Origin: Elusimicrobiota bacterium
Lineage (GTDB): Bacteria; Elusimicrobiota; Elusimicrobia; UBA1565; UBA9628
Reading direction: 5' to 3'
DNA: 64,000 nt
Assembly (NCBI GenBank): GCA_028868375.1
Contig: JAGWUP010000002.1
Location: 129,015-193,014 of the forward strand
The notes beneath the pieces are model-generated. The model saw nothing but the letters and a program-made list of their open reading frames with translations, was not told the DNA's origin and searched no databases. Below, piece after piece: positions 57,198-64,000 of the stretch. Each line of letters starts with the position of its first letter. Position 1 is the stretch's first letter. A program made the translations under genes and the position numbers.

Positions 57198-57242
57198 GGT
57201 CCTAGGCCGGTCGGCCCGGCGGCTTGGGCCCTTCGGCCCAGG
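57198..57242. repeat. Intergenic hairpin element, copy F (reverse orientation)
   Basis: CCTAGGCCG (57201-57209) pairs with CGGCCCAGG (57234-57242) with one mismatch. The minus strand carries the core GGGCCGAAGGGCCCAAG (57239-57223). Lies between divergent genes. Confidence 0.5.
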
Positions 57243-57262
57243 CGCGGTTTCCGGCCGGTTGC

Positions 57263-57274
57263 TAAAATAAGAAG
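57263..57274 (+). promoter_or_regulatory. -10 box abutting the ATG at 57275
   Basis: TAAAAT (57263-57268), six bases (AAGAAG), ATG at 57275. It would start a leaderless transcript covering the small frame and the sigma gene. Confidence 0.45.
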
Positions 57275-57499
57275 ATGATCATCGAGACGCTGCTGGCGGC
57301 ATTCGCCTGCGCCGCTCCCGCCGCTTCCGTTCAGGAACTTCCGCCTCCCATCTTGGAGCCCAGCGCGCTGGCCCAACCGTCGCAGGCGGCGGCGATTCCC
57401 GCGCTCTCGGCGGCGTTGATTCGGCAGAAACCTGATTTGTTTGGGCAGGCCGATCCGGAGGCGCTGCAACGAGCGGTGGCCGGCTTGGCGCCGGTGTAA
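57275..57499 (+). CDS. 74-residue frame ending in the front part of a sigma-4-like domain
   Basis: The N-terminus (IIETLLAAFACAAPAAS) is hydrophobic and signal-like, then Pro/Ala-rich. The last 12 residues before the TAA (ALQRAVAGLAPV) align without gaps to the start of sigma region 4 in the next gene (VLRRAFAALPER). The stop is in the same frame as that gene, so the two may once have been one reading frame. It could be a real small protein, a leader, or the 5' part of an interrupted gene. Confidence 0.45.
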   Translation: MIIETLLAAFACAAPAASVQELPPPILEPSALAQPSQAAAIPALSAALIRQKPDLFGQADPEALQRAVAGLAPV

Positions 57500-57514
57500 A
57501 AAGAGACGCTTCAA

Positions 57515-58573
57515 ATGCGGTTTGTCGAGAGCTTGAACCAAACCGCGATCGCTCGACGGCGGGACGTCAGCCGAGCGGCAGTTTCCGCCACGATCAAGCA
57601 TGCTTTCGCCGCGCTCCAAAAGGCATTCCGGACCGGCGTCACAGAAAGCGTTCCAGTCCGGGCGCGGCCTGCCGCCGCCGCGGTTCGCCCGCGCAGCGCG
57701 CCGCCCGTAGCCGTCGCAGTTAGCCTGCGCAGCGCGCCGCCCGAAGCCGCCGCGGCGCCGCGCAGCGATCCGGCTTCTCTAGAGAAGCTGGAGGAAGCCG
57801 ATTTATGGAAGCGCTATCTCGATTCAGGCCGCCGGGACCCGGCCGTGCGCGCCGAATTGTCGCGGCGCTACGATAATTTGGTCAGGTCTATCGTGCACAA
57901 AGGGTTCTTGACTCGCGGCGAGCCCTTGGAGGATCTGTTTCAAGTAGGCCGCCTCGGCTTGCTCAAGGCTATAGAGAAGTTCGACCCGCATCAGGGTCCG
58001 AAGTTCTCCACCTACGCCGTGCCGACGATCAGCGGCGAGATCAAGCGCTATTTCCGGGATAAAGGGAGCGTCGTCAAGACGCCTCGTCGCTTGCAGGAGC
58101 TTTCGTCGGTCGTTTCGCGCGCGGCGGAAACGCTCGGAGCGAATTTAGGCCGCGAGCCGACTGACGATGAGCTCGCCGAGCGCCTCGGCGTTCCCGTCGA
58201 GGAGGTGCGCAAGGCCCTTGAGCTGCGGTACAGGATGGCGTACAGTCCCGTTTCGTTGGACGGCGTCCTTGAGTCTCCAGAGAGTGACAAGTCGAGCAGC
58301 CTCATGGATTTCCTCGCTGACGAGGAGGGCGGCTTCGCCGGGGTCGAGGACATGGACGTACTGCGCCGCGCCTTCGCCGCGCTGCCGGAGCGTCAGCGAA
58401 CGGTCCTCTACCTGCGCTTTTACGACGATCTCAAGCAGACGGATATCGCGAGAAAACTGGGCATATCCCAGATGCATGTCTCACGGCTGCAAAGCAAGGC
58501 GCTGGAGACGTTAAAGGCCGTCATGGGAAAGCCTTCCAATCGGGCAGTTCCCGGCGGTCGGTCCGCCCACTGA
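57515..58573 (+). CDS. SigB/SigF-type alternative sigma factor with an extra N-terminal sigma-4-like HTH
   Basis: Up to 352 residues. The core from about residue 90 is a group III sigma factor: region 2 (YDNLVRSIVHKGFLTRGEPL, LFQVGRLGLLKAIEKFDPH, FSTYAVPTISGEIKRYFRDK), region 3 (TPRRLQELSSVVSRAAETLG) and region 4 (LPERQRTVLYLRFYDDLKQT, DIARKLGISQMHVSRLQSKA). The first 40 residues (MRFVESLNQTAIARRRDVSR, VSATIKHAFAALQKAF) are a second, diverged copy of region 4, whose front half lies before the TAA at 57497. An Ala/Pro/Arg linker with a repeated RSAPP separates them. No anti-sigma partner is adjacent. The true start is uncertain. Confidence 0.8.
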   Translation: MRFVESLNQTAIARRRDVSRAAVSATIKHAFAALQKAFRTGVTESVPVRARPAAAAVRPRSAPPVAVAVSLRSAPPEAAAAPRSDPASLEKLEEADLWKRYLDSGRRDPAVRAELSRRYDNLVRSIVHKGFLTRGEPLEDLFQVGRLGLLKAIEKFDPHQGPKFSTYAVPTISGEIKRYFRDKGSVVKTPRRLQELSSVVSRAAETLGANLGREPTDDELAERLGVPVEEVRKALELRYRMAYSPVSLDGVLESPESDKSSSLMDFLADEEGGFAGVEDMDVLRRAFAALPERQRTVLYLRFYDDLKQTDIARKLGISQMHVSRLQSKALETLKAVMGKPSNRAVPGGRSAH

Positions 58574-58574
58574 C

Positions 58575-58593
58575 AAGCCCGCTACGCGGGCTT
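58575..58593. terminator. Bidirectional hairpin between the sigma gene and asnS
   Basis: AAGCCCGC (58575-58582), loop TAC, GCGGGCTT (58586-58593). The right arm overlaps the asnS stop codon; the element sits between convergent genes. Confidence 0.6.
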
Positions 58594-59977
58594 AGAATTT
58601 CGCGAAGCCGGGCACGCGCGGGCAGAGGCAGACGTCGCGGATGTTCTCCATCCCGGTCACGTACATGAGCAGGCGCTCGAAGCCCAGGCCAAAGCCGGCG
58701 TGCGGGGCGCCGCCGAAGCGGCGCAGGTCGGCGTACCAGCGGTAGGACTCCTCGCTTAAGCCGCAGTCCTTAAGCCGCCGCGTCAACTGCTCCAGGCGGT
58801 GCTCGCGCTGGGAGCCGCCGATGAGCTCGCCCACGCGCGGAACCAGCAGGTCCATGCAGGCCACCGTCTTTCCATCGTCGTTGCAGTACATGTAGAAGGG
58901 CTTGATCGAGAGGGGGTAGTCGATCACGAAGAGGGGGCGCTTGACGTGCTCCTCGGCCAGCCAGCGCTCGTGCTCGGTCTGCAGATCGCGGCCCCACTCG
59001 ACCGGATACTGGAACGGCTTTCCGCAGGCCTTCAGGGCCGCGACCGCCTCGGAGTAGCTCAGGACCGCGAAGTCGGCCTTGGCGACGGCCTCGAGCTTCG
59101 CGCGCAGGCCCTTCTCGACGCGCTCCTCGAAGAAGGCCAGGTCGCGCGCGCAGCGCTTAAAGGCGCGCTCGAGCAGATGCTTGACGAAGGCCTCGGCCAG
59201 CTCCCTGTCGTCCTTAAGATCGGCGAAGGCCATCTCCGGCTCGATCATCCAGAACTCGGAGGCGTGGCGCGGGGTCGTGGAGAGCTCGGCGCGGAAGGTG
59301 GGGCCGAAGGTGTAGACCTTGCCCAGGGAGAGGGCGAGGATCTCGGCCTCGAGCTGGCCGGAGACGGTCAGGCCGGTCTTCTCGCCGAAGAAGTCCCGGG
59401 AGAAGTCGATTAAGCCGTCCGGGCGGCGCGGGGGCTTGGAAAGGTCGAGGGTGGAGACCTGGAACATCGCCCCCGCCCCCTCGCAGTCGGAGGTGGTCAG
59501 GATGGGGGAATGGCACAGGAAGAAGCCGCGCTCGCGGAAGAACTCGTGCACGGCGAAGGCCAGTTCCGAGCGGACTCGGAAGACCGCTCCGAAGGTGTTG
59601 GTCCTCGGCCGCATGTGCGCGACGCCGCGCAAAAACTCGAAGGAGGTCCCTGATTTCTGCACCGGCGAGGAGGGGTCGCACTCGCCGACGATCTCTATGG
59701 AGTCCGGGCGCAATTCCAGCGCCTGGCCCTTGCCGCTGGAGGCGACCAATGTCCCGCTGGCCCTGAGGCTGGCGCCGGTGATCTGCTTGAGCGCCGCCTC
59801 GCGGTCGGGGAGCTTCTCGTCGATGACCAATTGCAGGGAGTCGAAGCAGGAGCCGTCGTTGAGGTGGATGAAGCCCACCGTCTTGGACTGGCGCACCGAC
59901 TTGATCCAGCCCGCCACCGTCACGGCTTGGCCGGGCTTTCCCTCCTCCAGGACCCGCTTGATCTCCAGCCGCCGCAT
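58592..59977 (-). CDS. asnS: Asparaginyl-tRNA synthetase
   Basis: A 461-residue class IIb aminoacyl-tRNA synthetase. The N-terminal OB-fold anticodon domain (TVAGWIKSVRQSKTVGFIHL) precedes the catalytic core: SGQLEAEILALSLGKVYTFG, motif 2 PTFRAELSTTPRHASEFWMI and motif 3 APHAGFGLGFERLLMYVTGM, with IRDVCLCPRVPGFAKF at the end. The Asn-type RHASEFWM wording separates it from AspRS. ATG 59977 shares a base with the S46 peptidase stop; the longer frame is a shadow of that gene. Confidence 0.95.
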   Translation of the reverse strand: MRRLEIKRVLEEGKPGQAVTVAGWIKSVRQSKTVGFIHLNDGSCFDSLQLVIDEKLPDREAALKQITGASLRASGTLVASSGKGQALELRPDSIEIVGECDPSSPVQKSGTSFEFLRGVAHMRPRTNTFGAVFRVRSELAFAVHEFFRERGFFLCHSPILTTSDCEGAGAMFQVSTLDLSKPPRRPDGLIDFSRDFFGEKTGLTVSGQLEAEILALSLGKVYTFGPTFRAELSTTPRHASEFWMIEPEMAFADLKDDRELAEAFVKHLLERAFKRCARDLAFFEERVEKGLRAKLEAVAKADFAVLSYSEAVAALKACGKPFQYPVEWGRDLQTEHERWLAEEHVKRPLFVIDYPLSIKPFYMYCNDDGKTVACMDLLVPRVGELIGGSQREHRLEQLTRRLKDCGLSEESYRWYADLRRFGGAPHAGFGLGFERLLMYVTGMENIRDVCLCPRVPGFAKF

Positions 59978-62091
59978 CAGCGTCCCGTCAGCTCCCTGGC
60001 CAGGGCGTCGCAGTGATAGATCCGACGCAGGGCCGCCAGGATGGCGCTGGAGTGGACGGCGACGGCCCGGTTCTGGGCGTCGTCGTAGATGTAGCGCCCG
60101 ACCAGGCTCTGGATGTCGCCGTCGAAGATGAGGCCGACGTATTCCAGGTGGCGGTTGAAGACCGGGCTGCCGGAGTTGCCGCCGATGATGTCGTTGGTCG
60201 TCACGAAGTTCAAGGGCGTCGCCAATAGCGCGCGGTCGCCGCGCTCGCGCGCCACGCGCGCGGGCAGGTCGAAGGGAGGGCGATCGTCGAAGGAGGCGGC
60301 GCGGTCGTAGAGGCCGTAGAAGGTCGTCTTGTAGGGGATCCTGGTCGTGCCCTGTTCGTAGCCGGCCACGCGCCCGAAGCTCAGGCGCGGGGTGAAGGTG
60401 GCGTCGGGATAGAGCGACTTGCCGTAGAGGGCGAAGCGGGCCTTGGCCAGGCGCCGGCCCTCGGCGGTCTCGACGCTCTCGATCTCGTCCTCGGACCACT
60501 TGCGCAGCTTTCGGTAGGCCGGATCGATGGCGCGGGCCCAGACGATCAGGGGATCCTTGGAGGCCTCCACGGCCTTGATCCCGCCCGTAATCAGCGCCTT
60601 GCGCGCCGCGGGTTGGTCGAGCCTCGTGCCGGAAACCAGCTCATGGGCCTTCTCTTGCGGCGTCTCGCCGCCCAGGGCCGCCCGGACGTGGGCGTCGTCG
60701 GGCCCCAGCTCCTCCAAGGATTGTCGCAGGCAGTCGGCCAGCGCCGCCTCCTCGAGGTCCTTGTAGACCGGCGCCGGCGAGAAGAGGCGGAAGTTGAGCG
60801 AATCGAGAGCCGAGTCGCGAAACTCCTTGTAGCGCTTGTCGTTGGGCTTCTTGACCTCGACGACGTAGCGGACGATGGTCGTGGCCAAGCCCGCCAGCCT
60901 CGAGCCGAAGAGGTTGCGGAACATCAATTGCTTGTGGCGCGCGGCCAGCTTGTCCTGGACCGCCGCGATCTTGTCCCAGGCGTCGCCGTAGCGCCGCAGA
61001 TCCGCCCTGGCCGCCGCTTGGGCGCGGAAGGCCTTCTCCTGCTTAAGCTTGCGCGCCATCAGCGTTCCGTCGCGCAGCCCCGCCAGCTCGCCGCTGATCG
61101 CCTTGATGGCGTTGTCGATGCCGAAGAGCAGGTTCTTGGCGCGGCGCGCCTCTTCCGTCCCCTTGGCCGAGTAGGCCAGCAGGGCCAGGCGGCGATGGCG
61201 CAGGATCGCCAGGTCGTCGGGCAGGTGATAGTTTCTCTCGTACTCGAGCTGACTGACGGTCTTCAAGCGGTCGGTGGAGCCGGGATTGCCGGAGACGAAG
61301 ACCAGCTCGCCTTCCTTGGCGCCGGCCCGGCTCCAGCGGAAATACGACTTGGGATGGACCGGCTTGCCGTTCTCATAGACGCGGAAGAAGGCGAAGTCGA
61401 GGTCGAAGCGAGGGAAGGTGAAGTTGTCCGGGTCGCCGCCGTAGAAGGCGGCCTGGGCCTCCGGCGCCATGACCAGGCGCAGGTCGGTGTATTTCTTGTA
61501 GCGGTAGAGCCAGTATTCCCCGCCTTGATAGAGCTCGACGACGTCGCAGCGCAGCCCCGTCTTGTCGCTCGATTCCTTCTCGATGCGGGCGATCTCCGCC
61601 TTGCGCTGCTCGTTCTGCTTCTGGTCGGAGGCCTTGGGATCGACCGCGCCCAGCACGCGCGCGGTGACGTTCTCGTAGGAGACGAGCTGGTTGAGCTCGA
61701 GATCCGGGCACTTCACCTCCTGGCTTCTCGTGCGCGCGAAAAATCCGTTCTTGACGTAGTCGCGCTTGGCGCTGGAGATTTTTTGGAGCTGTCCCAGAGC
61801 CACGTGATGGTTGGTCAGCACCAGGCCGTCGGCCGAGACGAAGGCTCCGGAGCCGCCGTCGTTGAAGCGCACCGAGGCCAGGCGCGCGCGCTCCAGCCAC
61901 CGGGGAGTCGCGGTGAAGTCGTAGCGCTGCTTGAGCTGGGCGGCGGGGAGATTGTCGAAGGTCCACATGCCTTCGTCGGCGCCGGCCAGGGAATGCAGGC
62001 CCAGGGATGCGGCGAGCAGCGCCGTGGCGGTTCGCGCGCGCTTGCGGTTGGTCGGCGTCATCGGAGTCCTCCGGAGCGGGCTGGTCTTCAT
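59977..62091 (-). CDS. S46-family dipeptidyl-peptidase (DPP7/DPP11 type)
   Basis: A 704-residue exported serine peptidase that removes dipeptides from peptide N-termini. A signal peptide follows a basic stretch (about 18-39; Met11 is an alternative start). The family opening DEGMWTFDNLPAAQLKQRYD, catalytic His in VLTNHHVALG, Asp in RFDLDFAFFRVYENGKP and Ser in IIGGNSGSPVFNRHLEYVGL are all present. DPP7 prefers hydrophobic and DPP11 acidic P1 residues; which applies cannot be read safely. TATAAT lies eight bases before ATG 62091. Cotranscribed with asnS. Confidence 0.92.
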   Translation of the reverse strand: MKTSPLRRTPMTPTNRKRARTATALLAASLGLHSLAGADEGMWTFDNLPAAQLKQRYDFTATPRWLERARLASVRFNDGGSGAFVSADGLVLTNHHVALGQLQKISSAKRDYVKNGFFARTRSQEVKCPDLELNQLVSYENVTARVLGAVDPKASDQKQNEQRKAEIARIEKESSDKTGLRCDVVELYQGGEYWLYRYKKYTDLRLVMAPEAQAAFYGGDPDNFTFPRFDLDFAFFRVYENGKPVHPKSYFRWSRAGAKEGELVFVSGNPGSTDRLKTVSQLEYERNYHLPDDLAILRHRRLALLAYSAKGTEEARRAKNLLFGIDNAIKAISGELAGLRDGTLMARKLKQEKAFRAQAAARADLRRYGDAWDKIAAVQDKLAARHKQLMFRNLFGSRLAGLATTIVRYVVEVKKPNDKRYKEFRDSALDSLNFRLFSPAPVYKDLEEAALADCLRQSLEELGPDDAHVRAALGGETPQEKAHELVSGTRLDQPAARKALITGGIKAVEASKDPLIVWARAIDPAYRKLRKWSEDEIESVETAEGRRLAKARFALYGKSLYPDATFTPRLSFGRVAGYEQGTTRIPYKTTFYGLYDRAASFDDRPPFDLPARVARERGDRALLATPLNFVTTNDIIGGNSGSPVFNRHLEYVGLIFDGDIQSLVGRYIYDDAQNRAVAVHSSAILAALRRIYHCDALARELTGR

Positions 62092-62099
62092 GGCCGTCC

Positions 62100-62147
62100 A
62101 TTATAACTGAAATAGTTGAAATTTAGGGTCAGGCCTCGGATTTCAGT
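62100..62147 (-). promoter_or_regulatory. -10 box and inverted repeat upstream of the S46 peptidase
   Basis: TATAAT (62105-62100 on the minus strand) lies eight bases from the ATG. Directly upstream is a perfect inverted repeat, ACTGAAAT (62106-62113) and ATTTCAGT (62140-62147), 26 bases apart, in an AT-rich patch. It could be an operator covering the promoter. Confidence 0.4.
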
Positions 62148-62169
62148 CTGGCTCAGGCGTCGCCGCAGG

Positions 62170-63069
62170 CTAGGCGTAGCCGAATTCCCGCAGCGAGCGG
62201 GGGTCCCTGCGCCAGTTCTTGCGCACCTTGACCCAGAGATCGAGCTCCGTCGGCCGCCCGGTGAAGTCAGAAATCGCCGCGCGGGAGCGCTCGGAGAGCT
62301 TGCGCAGGGCGGCGCCGCCCTTGCCGAGGATGATGCCCTTCTGGCCGTCTCGCTCGACGTACAGGATGGCGCGCACGACGTCGGCGGGGCCGCCCTCGAT
62401 GAACTGCTCGACGGCGACGGCCGTCGCATGCGGAATCTCGTCGGAATAAAGCGAGAACAGCTGCTCGCGGATCAGCTCGCCAGCGAAGAAGCGCTCCCAG
62501 CGGTCGGAGAGCCGCCCCTGCTCGTAGAACGGCGGCGACTGCGGCAGCCTGGCCTCGATGTCGGCCAACAGCGCCTCCAGGCCCAGTTTCTTTAAGGCCG
62601 AGACCCGGGCGACGGCGGCCGGCTTGACCGCTTCTGCGTAGGCTTTCTCGACGGCGTCCGCCGCAGCGGCGGCGCCGGGCAGGTCCATCTTGTTGACGGC
62701 CAGTATGACCGCGTGCTGCCCCTTGGCCAAGGCGGCGAGCTCCTCCATCGCGCCGGCGTCCGGGGCCTTCGGCTCGACCAGCAGCAGGAGGATGTCGGGG
62801 TCCTCCCTGGCGCTGGCGGCCGCCGCGCGCCGCAGGGCGCTTTGCAAGGGATCGCCGGGCTGAGCCAGCAGGCCCGGCGTGTCTAGAAAGCAAATCTGAG
62901 CGCCGGGGCGCTCGAGGATGCCGAGGATCTTATGGCGCGTGGTCTGCGGGTGGGGGGAGACGATCGAGAGCTTGGTCCCCAGCAAGGCGTTCATGAGGGT
63001 CGACTTGCCGGCGTTGGGCCGGCCCAGCAGCACGACGAAGCCGGCCTTAAACGGCGCTCCCTCGCTCAC
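62170..63069 (-). CDS. era: GTPase Era
   Basis: A 299-residue GTPase that binds the 3' end of 16S rRNA during 30S assembly. G domain (about 1-175): G1 [32 protein letters not shown]3 DTPGL, G4 [18 protein letters not shown]-terminal KH domain: [47 protein letters not shown]. Start is GTG 63069 with TAAAAT six bases upstream. Read divergently from the slipin gene. Confidence 0.96.
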   Translation of the reverse strand: MSEGAPFKAGFVVLLGRPNAGKSTLMNALLGTKLSIVSPHPQTTRHKILGILERPGAQICFLDTPGLLAQPGDPLQSALRRAAAASAREDPDILLLLVEPKAPDAGAMEELAALAKGQHAVILAVNKMDLPGAAAAADAVEKAYAEAVKPAAVARVSALKKLGLEALLADIEARLPQSPPFYEQGRLSDRWERFFAGELIREQLFSLYSDEIPHATAVAVEQFIEGGPADVVRAILYVERDGQKGIILGKGGAALRKLSERSRAAISDFTGRPTELDLWVKVRKNWRRDPRSLREFGYA

Positions 63070-63081
63070 GCGGCGATTTTA
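63070..63081 (-). promoter_or_regulatory. -10 box abutting the era start
   Basis: TAAAAT (63081-63076 on the minus strand), six bases, GTG at 63069. No Shine-Dalgarno site. Confidence 0.45.
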
Positions 63082-63085
63082 ACAT

Positions 63086-63114
63086 TTGCGCGGCCGGGGC
63101 AATTATGGCAGAAT
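63086..63114 (+). promoter_or_regulatory. Promoter of the slipin gene
   Basis: TTGCGC (63086-63091), 17 bases, CAGAAT (63109-63114), five bases, ATG at 63120. TTGCGC also serves as -35 at 9927 and 28060. Confidence 0.5.
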
Positions 63115-63119
63115 TGGCC

Positions 63120-63866
63120 ATGCCCCTTATTCCCCTTCTTTTCGTCGTCATCGCCGCCTTCCTGTCCATCCGCATCGTCGCCGAGTACGACCGATTGGTC
63201 GTGTTCGTGCTGGGCCGCCTCTGGAAGGTCAGCGGCCCCGGCCCCGTGATCGTCGTTCCCGGAATCATGTCGGCGCAGCGCGTCAGCCTGCGCACGGTCG
63301 TTCTCGACGTGCCGCCGCAGGACATCATCACCAAGGACAACATCTCGATCAAGGTCAACGCGGTCGTCTACTTCCGGGTGGTCGACGCGGAGAAAGCCGT
63401 GCTGCAGGTCGAGAACTACATCTACGCCACCAGCCAGCTCGCCCAGACCACGCTGCGCAGCGTGCTGGGCAAGATGGAGATGGACGATCTGCTGGCCAAC
63501 CGCGAGAAGATCAACGCGGAGTTGGCGACGATTCTCGACGCCCACACCGAGCCGTGGGGGGTCAAGGTCAGCAACGTCGAGGTCAAGAACGTCGACCTGC
63601 CGCAGGACATGGTGCGCGCCATCGCCATGCAGGCCGAGGCCGAGCGCGAGCGCCGCGCCAAGATCATCCACGCCGAGGGCGAGCTGCAGGCCTCCGAGAA
63701 GCTCGGGCAGGCGGCGGCCATCCTGGCGGCCAACCCGGTCTCGGTCCAGCTGCGCTACCTGCAGACCCTCTCCGAGATCGCCACCGAGAAGAATTCCACG
63801 ACGATCTTCCCGGTGCCGATCGACTTCATCTCGATGCTCCTGGACAAGAGGAAGAGCTCGAACTGA
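63120..63866 (+). CDS. Slipin/SPFH-domain membrane protein
   Basis: A 248-residue stomatin-like protein (253 if started at ATG 63105). One N-terminal transmembrane segment ([18 protein letters not shown]) is followed by the SPFH domain: [91 protein letters not shown] and a coiled coil ([20 protein letters not shown]). Such proteins form membrane scaffolds; many pair with an NfeD protease, which is not adjacent. ATG 63120 is preferred because ATG 63105 lies upstream of the likely -10 box. Confidence 0.9.
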   Translation: MPLIPLLFVVIAAFLSIRIVAEYDRLVVFVLGRLWKVSGPGPVIVVPGIMSAQRVSLRTVVLDVPPQDIITKDNISIKVNAVVYFRVVDAEKAVLQVENYIYATSQLAQTTLRSVLGKMEMDDLLANREKINAELATILDAHTEPWGVKVSNVEVKNVDLPQDMVRAIAMQAEAERERRAKIIHAEGELQASEKLGQAAAILAANPVSVQLRYLQTLSEIATEKNSTTIFPVPIDFISMLLDKRKSSN

Positions 63867-63868
63867 GC

Positions 63869-64000
63869 GTGGCGCGCCTGGCCGGACTCTACGTCCATAT
63901 TCCGTTCTGCTCGGTGAAGTGCTTCTACTGCGACTTCGCCGCGGTCGCCCACCACGGCCATCTGGCCTGGCGCTACCTCGACGCGCTGGAGAGGGAGGCC
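63869..64000 (+). CDS. hemW: HemW-like radical SAM protein (5' part only)
   Basis: The first 44 codons of a radical SAM enzyme: GLYVHIPFCSVKCFYCDFA carries the CxxxCxxC iron-sulfur motif in the exact form found in HemW, the haem chaperone formerly annotated as oxygen-independent coproporphyrinogen oxidase. GTG 63869 is two bases after the slipin stop, so the two are probably co-transcribed. HemN would have a longer N-terminus. The rest lies outside the window. Confidence 0.82.
   Translation, partial: MARLAGLYVHIPFCSVKCFYCDFAAVAHHGHLAWRYLDALEREA

Overview
The window is a GC-rich, gene-dense stretch of a bacterial chromosome. The longest gene-free gap is about 190 bases. An outer membrane is implied by beta-barrel and PorV-type proteins, signal peptides, lipoprotein diacylglyceryl transferases and type IV pilus ATPases, so the organism is diderm. 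The mix of housekeeping genes with large exported Cpd-repeat proteins and a PorV/PorQ-like protein would suit Elusimicrobiota or a neighbouring deep diderm phylum. That placement is inference. I saw no tRNA, rRNA, CRISPR array, insertion sequence, prophage or integron, and the region looks like core chromosome.

Layout. 1-3.5 kb (minus): a pilus motor operon ending in pilT and a receiver-PilB fusion cut by the window edge. 3.6-9.8 kb (plus): clpP, then hrcA-grpE-dnaK-dnaJ-rsmE behind a consensus promoter with a CIRCE operator. 10-14.3 kb: hit, then rpsU-dnaG-rpoD (the macromolecular-synthesis operon) with a hairpin after rpsU. 15.1-27.0 kb: a five-gene cell-surface locus (FecR-domain protein, outer-membrane barrel, YQGRL-type exported protein, a 2326-residue Cpd-repeat protein with a FlgD/T9SS-like C-terminus, PorV-like protein). 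28.1-36.8 kb (plus): sugar phosphomutase, eno, ftsB-like, two lgt copies, rluD-like, DUF423, proline dehydrogenase, threonine dehydrogenase, metzincin protease. 36.8-38.8 kb (minus): ECF sigma factor, zinc-finger anti-sigma factor, TPR protein. 38.9-42.1 kb: kbl and three exported proteins of unknown function. 42.1-49.9 kb (minus): ribD-ribE-ribBA-ribH-nusB-ligA-purH behind a small exported protein. 50-52 kb: two zinc MDR dehydrogenases. 52.1-58.6 kb: speA, an amidase and a beta-lactamase-fold protein, a cyclophilin lipoprotein, and a SigB/SigF-type sigma gene with an interrupted upstream sigma-4-like repeat. 58.6-64 kb: asnS, S46 peptidase, era, slipin and the start of hemW.

How the genes fit together. 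Tdh and Kbl would turn threonine into glycine and acetyl-CoA. Proline dehydrogenase and an S46 dipeptidyl-peptidase also point to peptide and amino-acid use.

Gene-start architecture is the main genome-wide signal. At many first genes a -10-like hexamer (TAnnnT) ends exactly six bases before the start codon, and a Shine-Dalgarno sequence is usually missing. This implies widespread leaderless transcripts, while internal operon genes use ATGA overlaps or Shine-Dalgarno sites. A second signal is a short intergenic element with the core GGACCAAGGGCCCAG, present in six gaps.
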